DNA of 64,000 nt from Phalacrocorax aristotelis (lineage: Eukaryota; Chordata; Aves; Suliformes; Phalacrocoracidae), in NCBI RefSeq assembly GCF_949628215.1, contig NW_027441288.1, positions 398,172 to 462,171 on the forward strand. Reading direction: 5' to 3'. The notes under the pieces are model-generated. The model was not told where the DNA came from. It did not search any database and saw nothing but the letters and a program-made list of their open reading frames with translations. Position 1 is the stretch's first letter. The number at the start of each line of letters is the position of its first letter. Shown piece after piece: positions 19,182 through 29,376 of the stretch. Position numbers and translations under genes: made by a program.

Positions 19182-20600
19182 TCAGGATTTTCCCAGAGGT
19201 TTGTGTCTCAGGTCTGGTCTGCTGGAATAGACTTGTTCAATAGTTAGCAAGCGATCGTGTTCTAAATTGTCCGTAAGGTTTTCTGTTGTTAAAAACATAG
19301 CAGGATTCAGTATAGCAGTAGTCTTCGATTCCACATCGTCTTGTTCTAACAGAACAACTTGATATTTCAACATTCTGCTAAGGGATAGCCAACGACCCCC
19401 CTTTTGTTCTAAAACAGTCACCGCTATGTGCGGGACATATACTGTCATCTTCTGTCCCATTGTTAACTTTGGGGCTTCCCGGATCGGCAGCGCTGTTGTT
19501 GCTACTGCCCGTAAACACCTAGGCCATCTTTTACTCGCGTGGTCAGGTTGTTTGGAGAAGTAGCCCACAGGTCTCTTCCAGGTTCCCAGTCGCTGTGTCA
19601 GCACTCCAAGGGCTAAATGTTGTCTTTCGTGGACAAACAACTGAAAAGGTTTAGCGAAATCAGGTAGGCCTAATGCAGGGGCCATCATCGAGGCTCTTTT
19701 CAGTTCTTTGAATGCCGTTTGGCATCCGGGCGTCCAGGTTAAATATTTATCCTTTTGAGTCTTTCAATGCCTCAAATAATGGTTTTACATACAGTCTATA
19801 GTTCAGAATCCAGAGCTGATGCTATTTCATTGTTTTCAGAAAAGCTCTCAGTTCCTTCGGGCTGCTAGGTTCGGGAATTTGACAAATAGTTTCTTTCTTT
19901 TCACTTTCTAATTGTCTTTGTCTTTGAGATATTTCAAATCCTAAATAAATGGCTGCTTCTTTTCCTATTTGGGTTTTGTTTCTGGAAACTCCGCATCTTC
20001 CTTGGCCCAGAAAATTTAAAAATTTCAAAACATTTTTCTTTACTTTGTGCCGCTATCAGAATGTCATCCGCATTCTGTAACAAGATGCCTCTCCCTGGGT
20101 TCTGTTTTTTCTATATCTCTAATTTTTTTTTGCCAGCTGAGTCTCAAGTATCGTAGGACTATTTTTAAATCCTTGTGGAAGTACGGTCCATGGTAGCTGT
20201 GTCTTTCATTCTGTGGTGGGGCTTTCCCATTGCAAAGCAAATAGGCTTTGACTTTTTATGCCTGGAGGTATGCAAAAGAAGGCGTCCTTCAAATCTAGTA
20301 CAGTAAACCATTTATGCTCCTCCTTTAAAAGAGGTCAGTAAAGTGTATGGATTAGCTACTACCGGATGTATATCTTGGACCACCTGATTTATAGCCCTTA
20401 AATCGTGAACTAGCTAATACTCTTTGCCTCTAGATTTCTTTACTGGCGACACAGGAGTACTATATTCTGATTCACATTCCACTAAAAGCTCATATTCTGA
20501 AAAATTTTATAATTAACTTCTGTAATCCTTTTCGAGCCTCTCGCTTAATAGGGTATTGTTTTTGTCTTACGGGCTTGGCTCCAAGCTTTAAGGTTACTTT
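19182..20600 (-). pseudogene. Reverse transcriptase and connection remnant (pol)
   Basis: Reading right to left, the fingers motif HDLRAINQVV is near 20380, and the first catalytic aspartate block VLDLKDAFF is near 20300. The normally Tyr-Val-Asp-Asp box at 20063-20074 reads NADD, so two residues before the aspartates are changed. The thumb and connection follow (19822-20028 and 19182-19688). Several frameshifts break the frame between these pieces. The family assignment rests on these motifs and their order. Confidence 0.9.
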
Positions 20601-20619
20601 TACCGGCTCTGCCCACTTA

Positions 20620-21070
20620 GATCGCTCCGGAGCTCCGCTCGCTCAAACCAAAGGAATTACTACGTTTTCCACTTCCTCGGGAACCCGTTCCTCCCTGGAG
20701 GAATCCTGTAACATAAACGCTCTCGCCTCTGTGGCTTTTGATTCTGGTATTAGTGATTTAATCTCTCCATCTTTAAAAGTTACTTGAGCATCTAATTGAC
20801 CTAATAGATCTCGTCATAACAGAGGCAGTGGACATTCAGGCATATGCAGAAACTGGTGAGTTGCCCATTGCTTCTCCAATTTAAACTTTAATGGCTCTGA
20901 GAGGGGCTAATTTTTCTTTGCCCTGTTGCGCTAGCAACATCTACTGATTTATGATCAAATTTCTCTTCACGTGTATTCAATACCAAATAAGTGGCTCCCG
21001 TATCTACCAAAAATTCTATTTCTTCATTCCGTAGCTTCAGTGTAACCAGGTGTTCAGCTAGGGTTGATTC
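20620..21070 (-). pseudogene. Retroviral protease remnant
   Basis: The active-site motif LVDTGAT is encoded at 20990-21010. It continues the gag-pol order between gag and reverse transcriptase. Its flanking frame is short and interrupted. Confidence 0.8.
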
Positions 21071-21105
21071 CCCTGGTCTCCTTCATGCCAAGCTACTTCA
21101 AGCAT

Positions 21106-21690
21106 TTAACCCAGATCTCTGGATTCAGGTTGTTCTAGTTTCTGAAGGTTGTTTTCTCTCCCCCCGCCCCCATCTGGGGCTGATTGTCTTATGAATATAG
21201 AGACCAGCTGAATTGCTTTTTCTGGTTTTTCTGGGTTCAAATGAGTATATTTTCTGGTGGTCACCTTCAGTCTTTCCATAAAGGCTGAAGGGGACTCACT
21301 TAATTCTTGTCTCACTTCATAAATTTTGACCAATTTATTGCTTTTGGCATTGCTTGTCTTACTCCAAATAAAATCTCTCTCTGACATCTAGTCAACATTC
21401 CCCTGGGTCGTGGCTGATTAGGGTCCCACTCGGGATTTGTAGATGGAAAATTCTTATTCATTGTTCTCTGTAAATTCCTGTTAGCATGTGCTCCCTGCAC
21501 CTGCCTTCTGGCTGTATTCCATACTATTTTCTTGTCAGTTTCATCAAGTGAAGTATCCAGTATCACAAGTAGAGCAACACTCTTTCAAGTTCTCACCACG
21601 TTTTCCTCTTTTCAGAAACATTGCCGTAGAATCTTGTGGACATACCTCACGCTGTTTCTGCTGCTCGGGATGATTCCACGGTGTAAAGAA
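21106..21690 (-). pseudogene. gag capsid and nucleocapsid remnant
   Basis: Two overlapping minus frames (21312-21566 and 21106-21387) carry the capsid C-terminal signature around ESPSAFMERLK. The zinc-knuckle region expected just downstream (near 21060-21110) is not recognisable as a Cys-Cys-His-Cys box and contains a stop, so the nucleocapsid is decayed. Confidence 0.85.
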
Positions 21691-21694
21691 CAAA

Positions 21695-22036
21695 TCAACA
21701 TATGCCACTTCTTCCCATTTGCCTTCCCTTTTTACAAAACAACATTAATTGCAAGATGGTACGATATTGCAATGTCTCGTGTTCTGGCCATTTGTGCCCA
21801 CCTTCCAATTGATACGTTGGCCACCAATGATTGCAATATTCAATTAATGGTTTCCGAGTTAGTGGGTCACCGCCCCCGACGTCTTTCCAGTGCTTCAAAA
21901 TACATCGCAAAGGTGTTCTCTGTGGGATAGGTTTCCTACTCAGTAATGCTCCCGTCTCCCAGTCGACTAGTAGTTGTGATAGTGCACTATCACAAATACT
22001 AGTCAGAGGGACTCCAACCCCCGTTAGAGGTCTCAC
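21695..22036 (-). pseudogene. gag matrix remnant
   Basis: A 113-codon frame resembles gammaretroviral matrix, with a conserved block around LRCILKHWKD followed by CNHWWPTY. A normal initiator with a myristoylation glycine was not identified. The frame closes at 21695, before the capsid. Confidence 0.75.
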
Positions 22037-22427
22037 TGGAAATCTGCCACTGGGATCTGTAGCCCCCTGCTAGATATCCCTGGAGACTTCAACCCCCTGT
22101 TGAAGACTCCCCTACCCTCGGGTCCCGCTCCACAGGCTTTCGCCTAGCAGAGACTTACCAACCGCGGCACCTCTTGGCCCCGACCCTGCGTGGCTTTCGC
22201 CGCGCCTTACGGGCAGGCCTGTGGGACTCAAACCCGCTATCCTATCCTATGTGGGAAACTAACCCCACGTATTATTCTACCTAAGTTTCTTCTTCAAAGA
22301 ATGCCTTGTTTACCTCAATCCAGGGGATCTTGCTCAGAATTCTCTGGCCCGGGGATCGGAAGCTCTCCCGGAGAATTCCTCGGGGCCGGCTGCAGATCCC
22401 ACGGATCCGTCGAGATTCAAAAGCAGG
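22037..22427 (-). other. 5' leader of the provirus
   Basis: Untranslated leader between the primer-binding site and gag. It is GC-moderate with several short CCCC/GGGG tracts; no frame of interest was seen. It presumably held the packaging signal. Confidence 0.6.
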
Positions 22428-22445
22428 TTCCCACCTGGGGTGCCA
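22428..22445 (-). other. Primer-binding site of the provirus
   Basis: On the minus strand TGGCACCCCAGGTGGGAA begins four bases after the 5' LTR end. TGG complements a tRNA CCA tail. The matching tRNA could not be identified with certainty. Confidence 0.7.
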
Positions 22446-22449
22446 AAAC

Positions 22450-23027
22450 TGTTACCGAAAAACGCGTTAAAATCGGAAACGACTCCTCAACACCAATTTA
22501 GTATTAAAGAGCAGGCATTCTATATTCACGGCGCCGGATGCACGGGGGATCGCTCCTCCTGGCGTGCGTACCTCACGCACCTTTCCTGTACAATTTGTAG
22601 ATGAAAATTTTACATACTCATACATAGTCATTATTGTCTTGTCTAGCGATGGGTACAAACTTGCTCGTTCCGTATGTCAATCACTGCGCAGGCTCGGTTG
22701 TCCTCTTCCGTTGTTCTCTTCTGAGTAGGTGGTGTTACTTGGGTCGGTGGTGGTCTGTGAGTCGGTGGTCGCGATCTCCCCCTGCCGGAATTACCTTTTA
22801 GCTTCTCGGCTCTTACTCTTGGCAGTCTTGGCTAGTTTTCTCAGTCCGCTAAGCGAAACCGCGTTTTGTCATCCTTTTCTGACAGAAGCACGTTGTCTGT
22901 TGTTCTGCTGACATTAACGATCGCCTAGGCACTAAAATGCAGATCGACAGGTGCGCTGATTGGTACGCTCCATGTTCCCGTAATGGAACACCGTCTCTGG
23001 TTGGTTGATTTCATCGCTTTGGTTACA
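22450..23027 (-). mobile_element. 5' LTR of the S1 provirus (right copy)
   Basis: 578 bp, longer than the left LTR because of a roughly 14-base insertion near 22722. Its haplotype near 22600-22690 (GATGAAAATTTTACATACTC type) differs from the left LTR at about 13 of 98 positions, whereas the remaining LTR is much more alike. The same haplotype is found in the truncated LTRs of S2 and S3. Confidence 0.9.
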
Positions 23028-24226
23028 CCTGTTCCTGTTGTTCGGTTTCTTCTTTTTTGGCTTTGTGTGATTCTCTCTGTGATTCTGTTTTTCTCTGCCT
23101 CACTTTTCCCAGCTCCCCGTCCCTCACTTTTAATGCCCGTTATCCTTCACCAGCACACTCTCCCTTGGTTCCCATCCTCGTTTCTGAATTCCTCCTGCTT
23201 TGCCACGTAGCCCGTGACTTTTTTCTTAATCTCTCTCTGTCTGCCTCAACGCTCCCCCCGTGCTTTTTAATTCGTCTTCTCTGCTCTGTACCCTGCTACT
23301 GTTCTTGCCTTTCTGAGTTCTTCTCTGTCCAGCTCCCTTTCCCTATTCATGAATTCCTGTTCTTCCTGCAGCCACCGCTGTTCCCTGTGACCTCCATCTC
23401 TCTCTGTCCAGCTCCCTGTCCCTAGGTTTTAATTCCTGCCTCTGCCCGCTGTAGCCTGTCTAGATGTTTCTCTCGGCCTCTCTCTCTGTCCGGCTCCCTC
23501 TCTCTGTGTTCTAATTCCACGTTCTCTGTCACGTGGACCCGTGCTATTTGTTTGTCCTCATCTCTCTCTGTCCAGCTCCTTGCTGCGACGTTTTATTTCC
23601 TCATTTCCTCCCTCTCTGTCTTTGTAGCCCATTGCTGTTGGTTTGTTTTTTTCTTTTTTTTCACTTGTTTCTTCATGTGTCTCTGTCTGCCTCCCAGTCC
23701 CTGATCTTTAATTCCTCCTTCCCTGTAGGCCGCTGTTCCTTTTTTCCATTCTACATTGTGTTCTCTTTGGTCTCGTGTTCTTATTCATTGATTCCCTCCT
23801 CGCCGCCCTGTGGCTTGTCCCCATTTTATTGTTGCTTCTCTCTCCCTCTCTCTGGCTTCTTGCCCCTGTTTTTAAAATTCCTCCCTCTCTTCTCTCTTCC
23901 CTGTAGGCCGTGTGATCTTTAGCCTTTCTCCATCTCTTTCTGCCCAGCTCTCTGTGTCTATTCATTAATTCTTCCCTCTCTGCCCTGTAGCCTGTAGCTT
24001 CTGTCCTTTCTCCATCTTGCTGTCCCTGGCTCCCCCGTGACCCTATGCTAGAATTGTTTCTCTCTTCTCTCCGTACGCATTGCGATTCCTTTTGCTCTCT
24101 GTCTCCCTTTGGTTTTTTTCTTTTTTTTTTTTCTGGCTCCCTGTCCCTAATTCTTAATTCTCTGCCTTCTCGTGCCCCATGGTTTGTTCTGTGGGGTTCT
24201 CTCGCGGTTCCCTCGCAGTTCCCTCC
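23028..24226. repeat. Pyrimidine minisatellite right of the S1 provirus
   Basis: Continues the minisatellite interrupted by the provirus and matches L1 13196-14393 with few changes (for example G for A at the GTTCGGTTTC position). Confidence 0.75.
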
Positions 24227-24451
24227 AGTCCATACTGGGCTATATTGGTCTAGTCCATACTGGGCTATATTGGTCTAGTCCATACTGGGCTATATTGGTC
24301 TAGTCCATACTGGGCTATATTGGTCTAGTCCATACTGGGCTATATTGGTCTAGTCCATACTGGGCTATATTGGTCTAGTCCATACTGGGCTATATTGGTC
24401 TAGTCCATACTGGGCTATATTGGTCTAGTCCATACTGGGCTATATTGGTCT
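24227..24451. repeat. 25-bp tandem repeat, 9 copies (S1/S2 border)
   Basis: Nine perfect units at 25-base steps from 24227 to 24427. Perfect identity across nine units, against four at the sister borders, indicates recent expansion. Confidence 0.95.
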
Positions 24452-24570
24452 GTCCCGGCTTCCTCCCACTTCTTTCCCAGTGCCTCACAGTAGGTCCCGG
24501 TTCCGTCCATGGGATGAACTGTGAGGGGACTGTGAGGGAACTGTGAGGGGACTGTGAGGGAACTGTGAGT
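24452..24570. repeat. Shrunken satellite remnant at the S1/S2 border
   Basis: Same remnant as at 14494, ending in five 11-base units alternating AACTGTGAGGG and GACTGTGAGGG. Confidence 0.7.
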
Positions 24571-25283
24571 AGGGGGGCGGCCCCCCGGGCCCCAGCCCCC
24601 CCCCCCCCGCCTGGGGCCAGGGCCCCGCGGCCGCCGGCCCCTTCCTCCTCTGCCCGCTCCCGTCGCAGACGGCTCGGTATGTGTCACGAGCGGCAGCCCC
24701 GTTCAGCAGCTCTCGGAGGGCGCGCGGCTCTGGCCGCCCGTGACCGGGGCCCGCAGGGGTTTCCCGCTCGCTCCGAGAAGGCGCTGGCCCCGAGCCGGCG
24801 CGTCCCGCCCCGCCCGGCCCTCGGCGCCCTCGCGAGCTGAGCGCGGCCCGGCCAGCAGGGGGCGCTGGCGCTCACCGGCTGGGCGCGGTGGCGGGGCCGG
24901 TGGGGGCCGTTCCTTCCGGCCGCCCTTTAAGGGCCGCCCCGCGGGGCTCGGGCTTCCGGTGGCGCGTGCGCGGCGCGTCGGAGCGGGGGCGGGAGCGGTG
25001 CGTGTGGAGGCCGAAGGGCCGGTGCGTGTGGCGGCCGGGTCGCGAGGCGTCCCTGTGCGGTGCCGGGGCCCCTCTGCGGCCCGGCGTGGGAAGCCCGCGG
25101 CCGGCGGAGCCTGCTCGGAGCTGGGCGGGGAGCGCCGCGGCGGTCCGGCCGCCGGCAGCCATCCCCTGCGGTGGCCGGCAGCCCCTCGGGACGCCTGGAG
25201 GCCTGGCGGTGCCCGAGCCTCGCCTGCGGCAGCCGCCTGAGAGAGCAGCGCGGCCGTGTCCGGGGGCCGGAGAGCGCTGGTGG
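24571..25283 (+). promoter_or_regulatory. Shared CpG-island promoter and first exon, copy P3 (S type)
   Basis: Elements as in P2: CTCF-type site at 24852, TTTAA box at 24926-24930, donor TGG|GTGAGT after 25283. Confidence 0.65.
24852..24868 (+). promoter_or_regulatory. CTCF-type binding site, P3
   Basis: Identical 17-base core and orientation to the other modules. Confidence 0.75.
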
Positions 25284-25824
25284 GTGAGTTTGGGCAGCGG
25301 GGGGCGGGTGTGTGTCTCCGGGCGGGGCCGGGGGGCTCCGTGCCCCGCAGAGGAGCCCCGGTCGGGCATCGTTCGCTTCCGAACAATGCAGGTCTGTCCC
25401 TGGTTATTTTCTGTGTACAGTGTTTCGGGCCACCTGAAAGCCTTTGGCCGGGTAGGTTTGGTGCGGGGCGATGGCAGGTGTGGACCCTGAAAGATCTCGG
25501 GTGGGGGGCGTGGGAGGTATTTCTTGCCTTAAAACTCTGAGCCCACCTCGTGTGTCATGTCGTGTTATCATGTCGTGAGTCTCGTGACTGTGGCAAATGG
25601 CTGAGTCGGGCGTTTTCTGATAACTAACTTCTGAACGTGTGCGTGTGTAGGCACGGGGAGATTTGTGCAGGGTGACGGAGCCCCTTGTGCTTCTGTGCTA
25701 ATGTCTACCTGTTCTAGACCTCCAGTGTTGGAAAGCCTTTGTTTAGTGCCTAGTTGTGGCTGCGTAACTGCTGTTGCGCCTGCAGCTGTGCTCGCAGGGA
25801 TGCTGGGTGGCTCCGCATCAAACC

Positions 25825-26050
25825 GGCCGCCGGGCGGCCGGGTTGTGGCGCAGAGCATGCCGGGAGCTGTATTCCTGGCGCAGTGGCTGCCGGCCCTGTC
25901 ACGTGGTTCGCCGGGCGTGGCGGGAGGCGCGGTCTTCCGGCGCTCGGGTGCCGGGCGGCCGTGGCGCGTACGGTACGCGAGGTGTATTTTTGGGGTTGGC
26001 TTCGTGTTGATTACTGGGGGCTTGCGGGTGCGGCCGCTTCCCGAGAAGCG
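25825..26050 (+). promoter_or_regulatory. S-specific promoter with one ZNF143-type site, S2
   Basis: Only one 55-bp unit is present, with the motif at 25855-25873; it resembles the second S1 copy (ends in TATT rather than TAGT). The E-box CACGTG (25900-25905) is intact. A donor, GAAGCG|GTGAGT, follows 26050. Confidence 0.6.
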
Positions 26051-26121
26051 GTGAGTTCCCCGGGAGCTGACAGAAGGGAAGAGGGAAAGGAGGAGGACGA
26101 TGACCTTTTCCCCGTGCCCAG

Positions 26122-26239
26122 GGCGCAGATGATGGCCGCCTCCCCGGCCCACCGGAGGTCCCGCTCAGCCTCCCCTGGCCCCCCTTGCCCCGTGCGCCTG
26201 CCCCCAGCTCCGGCACCTCCCCATAAGCGTGCTGCATAG
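26122..26239 (+). CDS. Hypothetical 36-codon small frame of S2
   Basis: Same layout as in S1: candidate exon start after CCCAG, ATGs at 26129 and 26132, stop ending at 26239. The encoded sequence equals that of S1. Function unknown. Confidence 0.25.
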
Positions 26240-26851
26240 CCTTAGGCCGCCCCCAGGCCCTGTCGTGAAGGCAGCAAGCCGTCCCTCAAGCGCACTGGAT
26301 TCCCCCTTGGCGCAGGGGCCCTTAGCAGTAGCGTGGGGAGGGAGCGGTGTGTCCAGAAGCCCCTGCGGAAGGAGAGGCTTTGGCCAGGGTCGATCGACGG
26401 TAATGACGGTCGCTGTTTCTTCTTTCCCTCTCCCAGAGACCGTGCTGAGGACGTGGTTGTCTGTCCTTCCCCTGGGGATGCCGTTGCCTGCGGCCGTCTC
26501 AGGCTCGCGTGGCTTCTCTCTGCCCGTCCTCGCCGTCCTCGCAGCGCAGGGCCGAAAAGGGATAGACAAAGCCCTTCCCGGCTGCGGACAGGAGCTGCCT
26601 CGGCTGAAGCTGGAGACGCCAACGAAAGGTAAAGAAGAAGAAACTGAAGGTGCTCTGGCTGCCAGCTGCCTTCCTGCCGCAGGCAAGAGAGAGCCTGTCC
26701 CTGCAGGTGGGGGAGGAAGGATCCCCCTTCATAGCCCGCAGCGGGCCAGGCCACCAACGTGCACCGTAGGGTCTGTACGCGTAACCCGGAGTTGGGTACG
26801 GGCGTGTAGTGCACGAGCGAGCTAGGCTACGTGCCTAGGAAGCCTCATCTG
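26240..26851 (+). other. S-specific exons of unknown function, S2
   Basis: Splice-bounded segment 26437-26628 and exon end at 26851 as in S1. A frame of 198 codons from 26229 stays open through both the putative exon and its flanking intron-like sequence, but begins without an ATG. Confidence 0.35.
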
Positions 26852-26886
26852 GTAAGAGCTGTAAGACACCCACGTATTCTCTTCAG

Positions 26887-26996
26887 GTGGAGGACGGCCT
26901 AGAGTCTGGAGCTGCAGAAGAGGCAGGGAGGAGAGGAGGGGAAAGAAGCATCTGAACGGCTAAATTGTGCCAGCAGCGCTGAGAGCGAGAGTCGCG
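26887..26996 (+). other. Shared exon D, copy in S2
   Basis: Acceptor CTTCAG and donor GCG|GTGAGTCC as in the other modules. Confidence 0.4.
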
Positions 26997-27335
26997 GTGA
27001 GTCCTGGGCCACTGGGGCCCCGTTGCCTCTCTTGTACGTCCTGGGCCCTCCCTGTCTCTCCCCCGGCCCCCTCTCTTTCCTTACCTGCTGCAAAATTATT
27101 TTTTTTTGCGCCCCCCCCCGCACCTTCTTTCTCCGTCTGGCTCTGAGTGTCTCCCTGCCTCCCCATCTTTTCAGTCCTCCCTCTCTCTGTCCTGTAGCCT
27201 GTGGCTCCTTTTTCTTTCTCCGCCTCTCTCTGCCTGGCTCTGGCTCCGTTTTTTTTTCTTTTTTTATTCCTCCTGCTCTGTCCTGTAGCCTGTCGGTGTT
27301 TTGTTGTTCTCTGGCTCTCTTGATCTGACTCCCTG
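26997..27335. repeat. Pyrimidine minisatellite left of the S2 LTR
   Basis: Equivalent to the other left-hand minisatellite blocks, with the shortest C run (9-10 bases). Confidence 0.7.
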
Positions 27336-27591
27336 TGTTACCGAAAAACGCGTTAAAATCGGAAACGACTCCTCAACACCAATTTAGTATTAAAGAGCAG
27401 GCATTCTTTATTCGCGGCGCCGGATGCACGGGGGATCGCTCCTCCTGGTGTGCGTACCTCACGCACCTTTCCCGTACAATTTATAGATGAAAATTTCACA
27501 TACTCATACATAGTCATTATTGTCTTGTCTAGTGATGGGTACAAACTTGCTCGTTCCCTATGTCAGTCACTGCGCAGGCTCGGTTGTCCTC
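27336..27591 (-). mobile_element. Truncated LTR in S2 fused to satellite
   Basis: The first 255 bp of the LTR (in + strand order) follow the usual CCTG flank and then switch at GGTTGTCCTC to CCAGTACAG of the satellite. It carries the haplotype of the S1 right LTR, not of the left LTR that occupies this flank in S1. Confidence 0.9.
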
Positions 27592-27960
27592 CCAGTACAG
27601 TGTGGGGAACGGGGACGTACAGTGTGGGGAACGGGGACGTACAGTGCGGGCAACGGGGACGTACCAGGATCTACTGGGTTGTACTGGGAGGGAACTGGGA
27701 CGTACTGGGAGGCTCTACAATGTCCTGGGATGTCCTGGGATGTAGTGTGGAGGAACTAGGATGTACAGGCTTGTACTGGGTTGTACCGGGTGGAACTGGC
27801 AGGAATTTGGGATGTACCAGGATGTACTGGGAGGTAAGTGTTATGTACTGGGAAGGAACTGGTAGGGAACTGGGATGTACTGGTATGTACTGGGAGGGCA
27901 GTGTTATGTACTGAGGGTAACTGGGACGTACTGGGATGTGCTGGGAGGGAACTGTGAAGT

Positions 27961-28126
27961 ACTGGGATGTACTGGGAGGGAACTGGGATGTACTGGGAGG
28001 GAACTGGGATGTACTGGGAGGGAACTGGGATGTACTGGGAGGGAACTGGGATGTACTGGGAGGGAACTGGGATGTACTGGGAGGGAACTGGGATGTACTG
28101 GGAGGGAACTGGGATGTACTGGGAGG
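27961..28126. repeat. Homogeneous run of the 21-bp unit, about 8 copies
   Basis: Nearly perfect consecutive copies of the consensus, in contrast to the diverged units around them; a local recent expansion. Confidence 0.9.
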
Positions 28127-28170
28127 AAAGTGTTGGGAATTGGGATTTACTGGGAGGGAACTGGGATGTA

Positions 28171-28440
28171 CCGGGATGTACCGGGACATACTGGGATGTA
28201 CCGGGATGTACCGGGACATACTGGGATGTACCGGGATGTACCGGGACATACTGGGATGTACCGGGATGTACCGGGACATACTGGGATGTACCGGGATGTA
28301 CCGGGACATACTGGGATGTACCGGGATGTACCGGGACATACTGGGATGTACCGGGATGTAGTGGGACATACTGGGATGTACCGGGATGTAGTGGGACATA
28401 CTGGGATGTACCGGGATGTAGTGGGACATACTGGGAGGGA
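28171..28440. repeat. 30-bp derivative repeat, 9 copies
   Basis: Each 30-bp unit is three 10-base halves (CCGGGATGTA, CCGGGACATA, CTGGGATGTA). The last copies carry GTGGGACATA instead. This variant periodicity is seen nowhere else in the window. Confidence 0.92.
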
Positions 28441-29376
28441 ACTGGGATGTAGTGGGACATACTGGGAGGGAACTGGGATGTAGGGGGATGTACTGGGGTG
28501 TACTGGGAGGGGACTGTTATGTACCAAGGGGGAACTGGGATGTACTGGGAGTGAACTGTGAAGTACTGGGATGTACTGGGAGTGAACTGGGAGGGAACTG
28601 GTATGTAGTAGGATGTACTGGGTGGGAACTGGGATCTATCAGGATGTACCAGGATGTACTGGGAGGTAACTGTTATGTACTGGGAAGGAACAGGGAGGGA
28701 ACTGGGATGTACTGGTAGGGAACTTGGATGTACTGTGAGGGAACTGGGACGTACTGTGAGGACACTGGGATGTACTGTTATGTACTGGGAGGGAAGTGTT
28801 ATGTACTGAGGGGAACTGGGACGTACTGGGATGTACTGGGAGGGAACTGTGAAGTACTGGGATGTACTGGGAGTCAACTGGGAGGGAACTGGTATGTAGT
28901 AGGATGTACTGGGTGGGAACTGGGATGTACCAGGATGTACTGGGATGTACTAGGAGGGAACTGGTATGTACTGGGAGGGAACTGGTATGTACTGGGAGGG
29001 AACTGGGATTTTCTGGGGACATACTGGCAGGGAACTGGGATGTACTGGGAGGGGATTGGGATGTACTGGGAGGGAACTTGGATGTTTTGGGAGGGAAGTG
29101 TTATGTACCAAGGGGGAACTGGGACGTACTGGGATGTACTTAGAGGAAACTGGGAGGCAACTGGGATGTAGTGGGACGTACTGGAATGGAACTGGGAGTG
29201 AACTGTGTGTGAACTGGGAGGGAACTGGGATGTACTGTGAGGGTACTGGGATGTACTGGGAGGGACTGGGAGGGATCTGGGATGTACTGGGCTGCACTGG
29301 TAGGGAACTGGGATGTACTGGGAGGACACTGGAATGTCCCAGTTGACACCCACTTCCCTCCCAGTTTCCTCCCAGT

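Larger units (their letters stand above)
17414..23027 (-). mobile_element. Gammaretrovirus-like ERV provirus, env-less and degenerate
   Basis: Two LTRs (17414-17976 and 22450-23027) enclose about 4.5 kb read on the minus strand. Order in the element's sense: 5' LTR (right), primer-binding site, gag, protease, reverse transcriptase, RNase H, partial integrase, polypurine tract, 3' LTR (left). CCTG flanks both outer ends (17410-17413, 23028-23031), a 4-bp target duplication as made by gammaretroviral integrases. All genes carry stops or shifts. There is no env: the integrase remnant ends about 75 bases before the polypurine tract. The element cannot be active as it stands. Confidence 0.93.
14591..24570 (+). 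repeat. Amplicon module S1 (short type, with provirus)
   Basis: Opens with the same CpG promoter as L1 but lacks the 3.25-kb L block. It has its own second promoter and extra exons (15787-16890), and carries the only full provirus of the window inside the minisatellite. Downstream of the provirus it matches L1 13196-14590. Without the provirus it would be about 4.9 kb. Confidence 0.9.
24571..27591 (+). repeat. Amplicon module S2 (short type, truncated)
   Basis: Matches S1 from promoter to LTR but stops inside the LTR at about 27591, where the satellite array begins. It has a single copy of the 55-bp ZNF143 unit. Confidence 0.9.

Noticed and set aside
27961-28440. CRISPR-like regular array
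   Set aside because: Repeats are contiguous with no unique spacers, in a vertebrate-like context.
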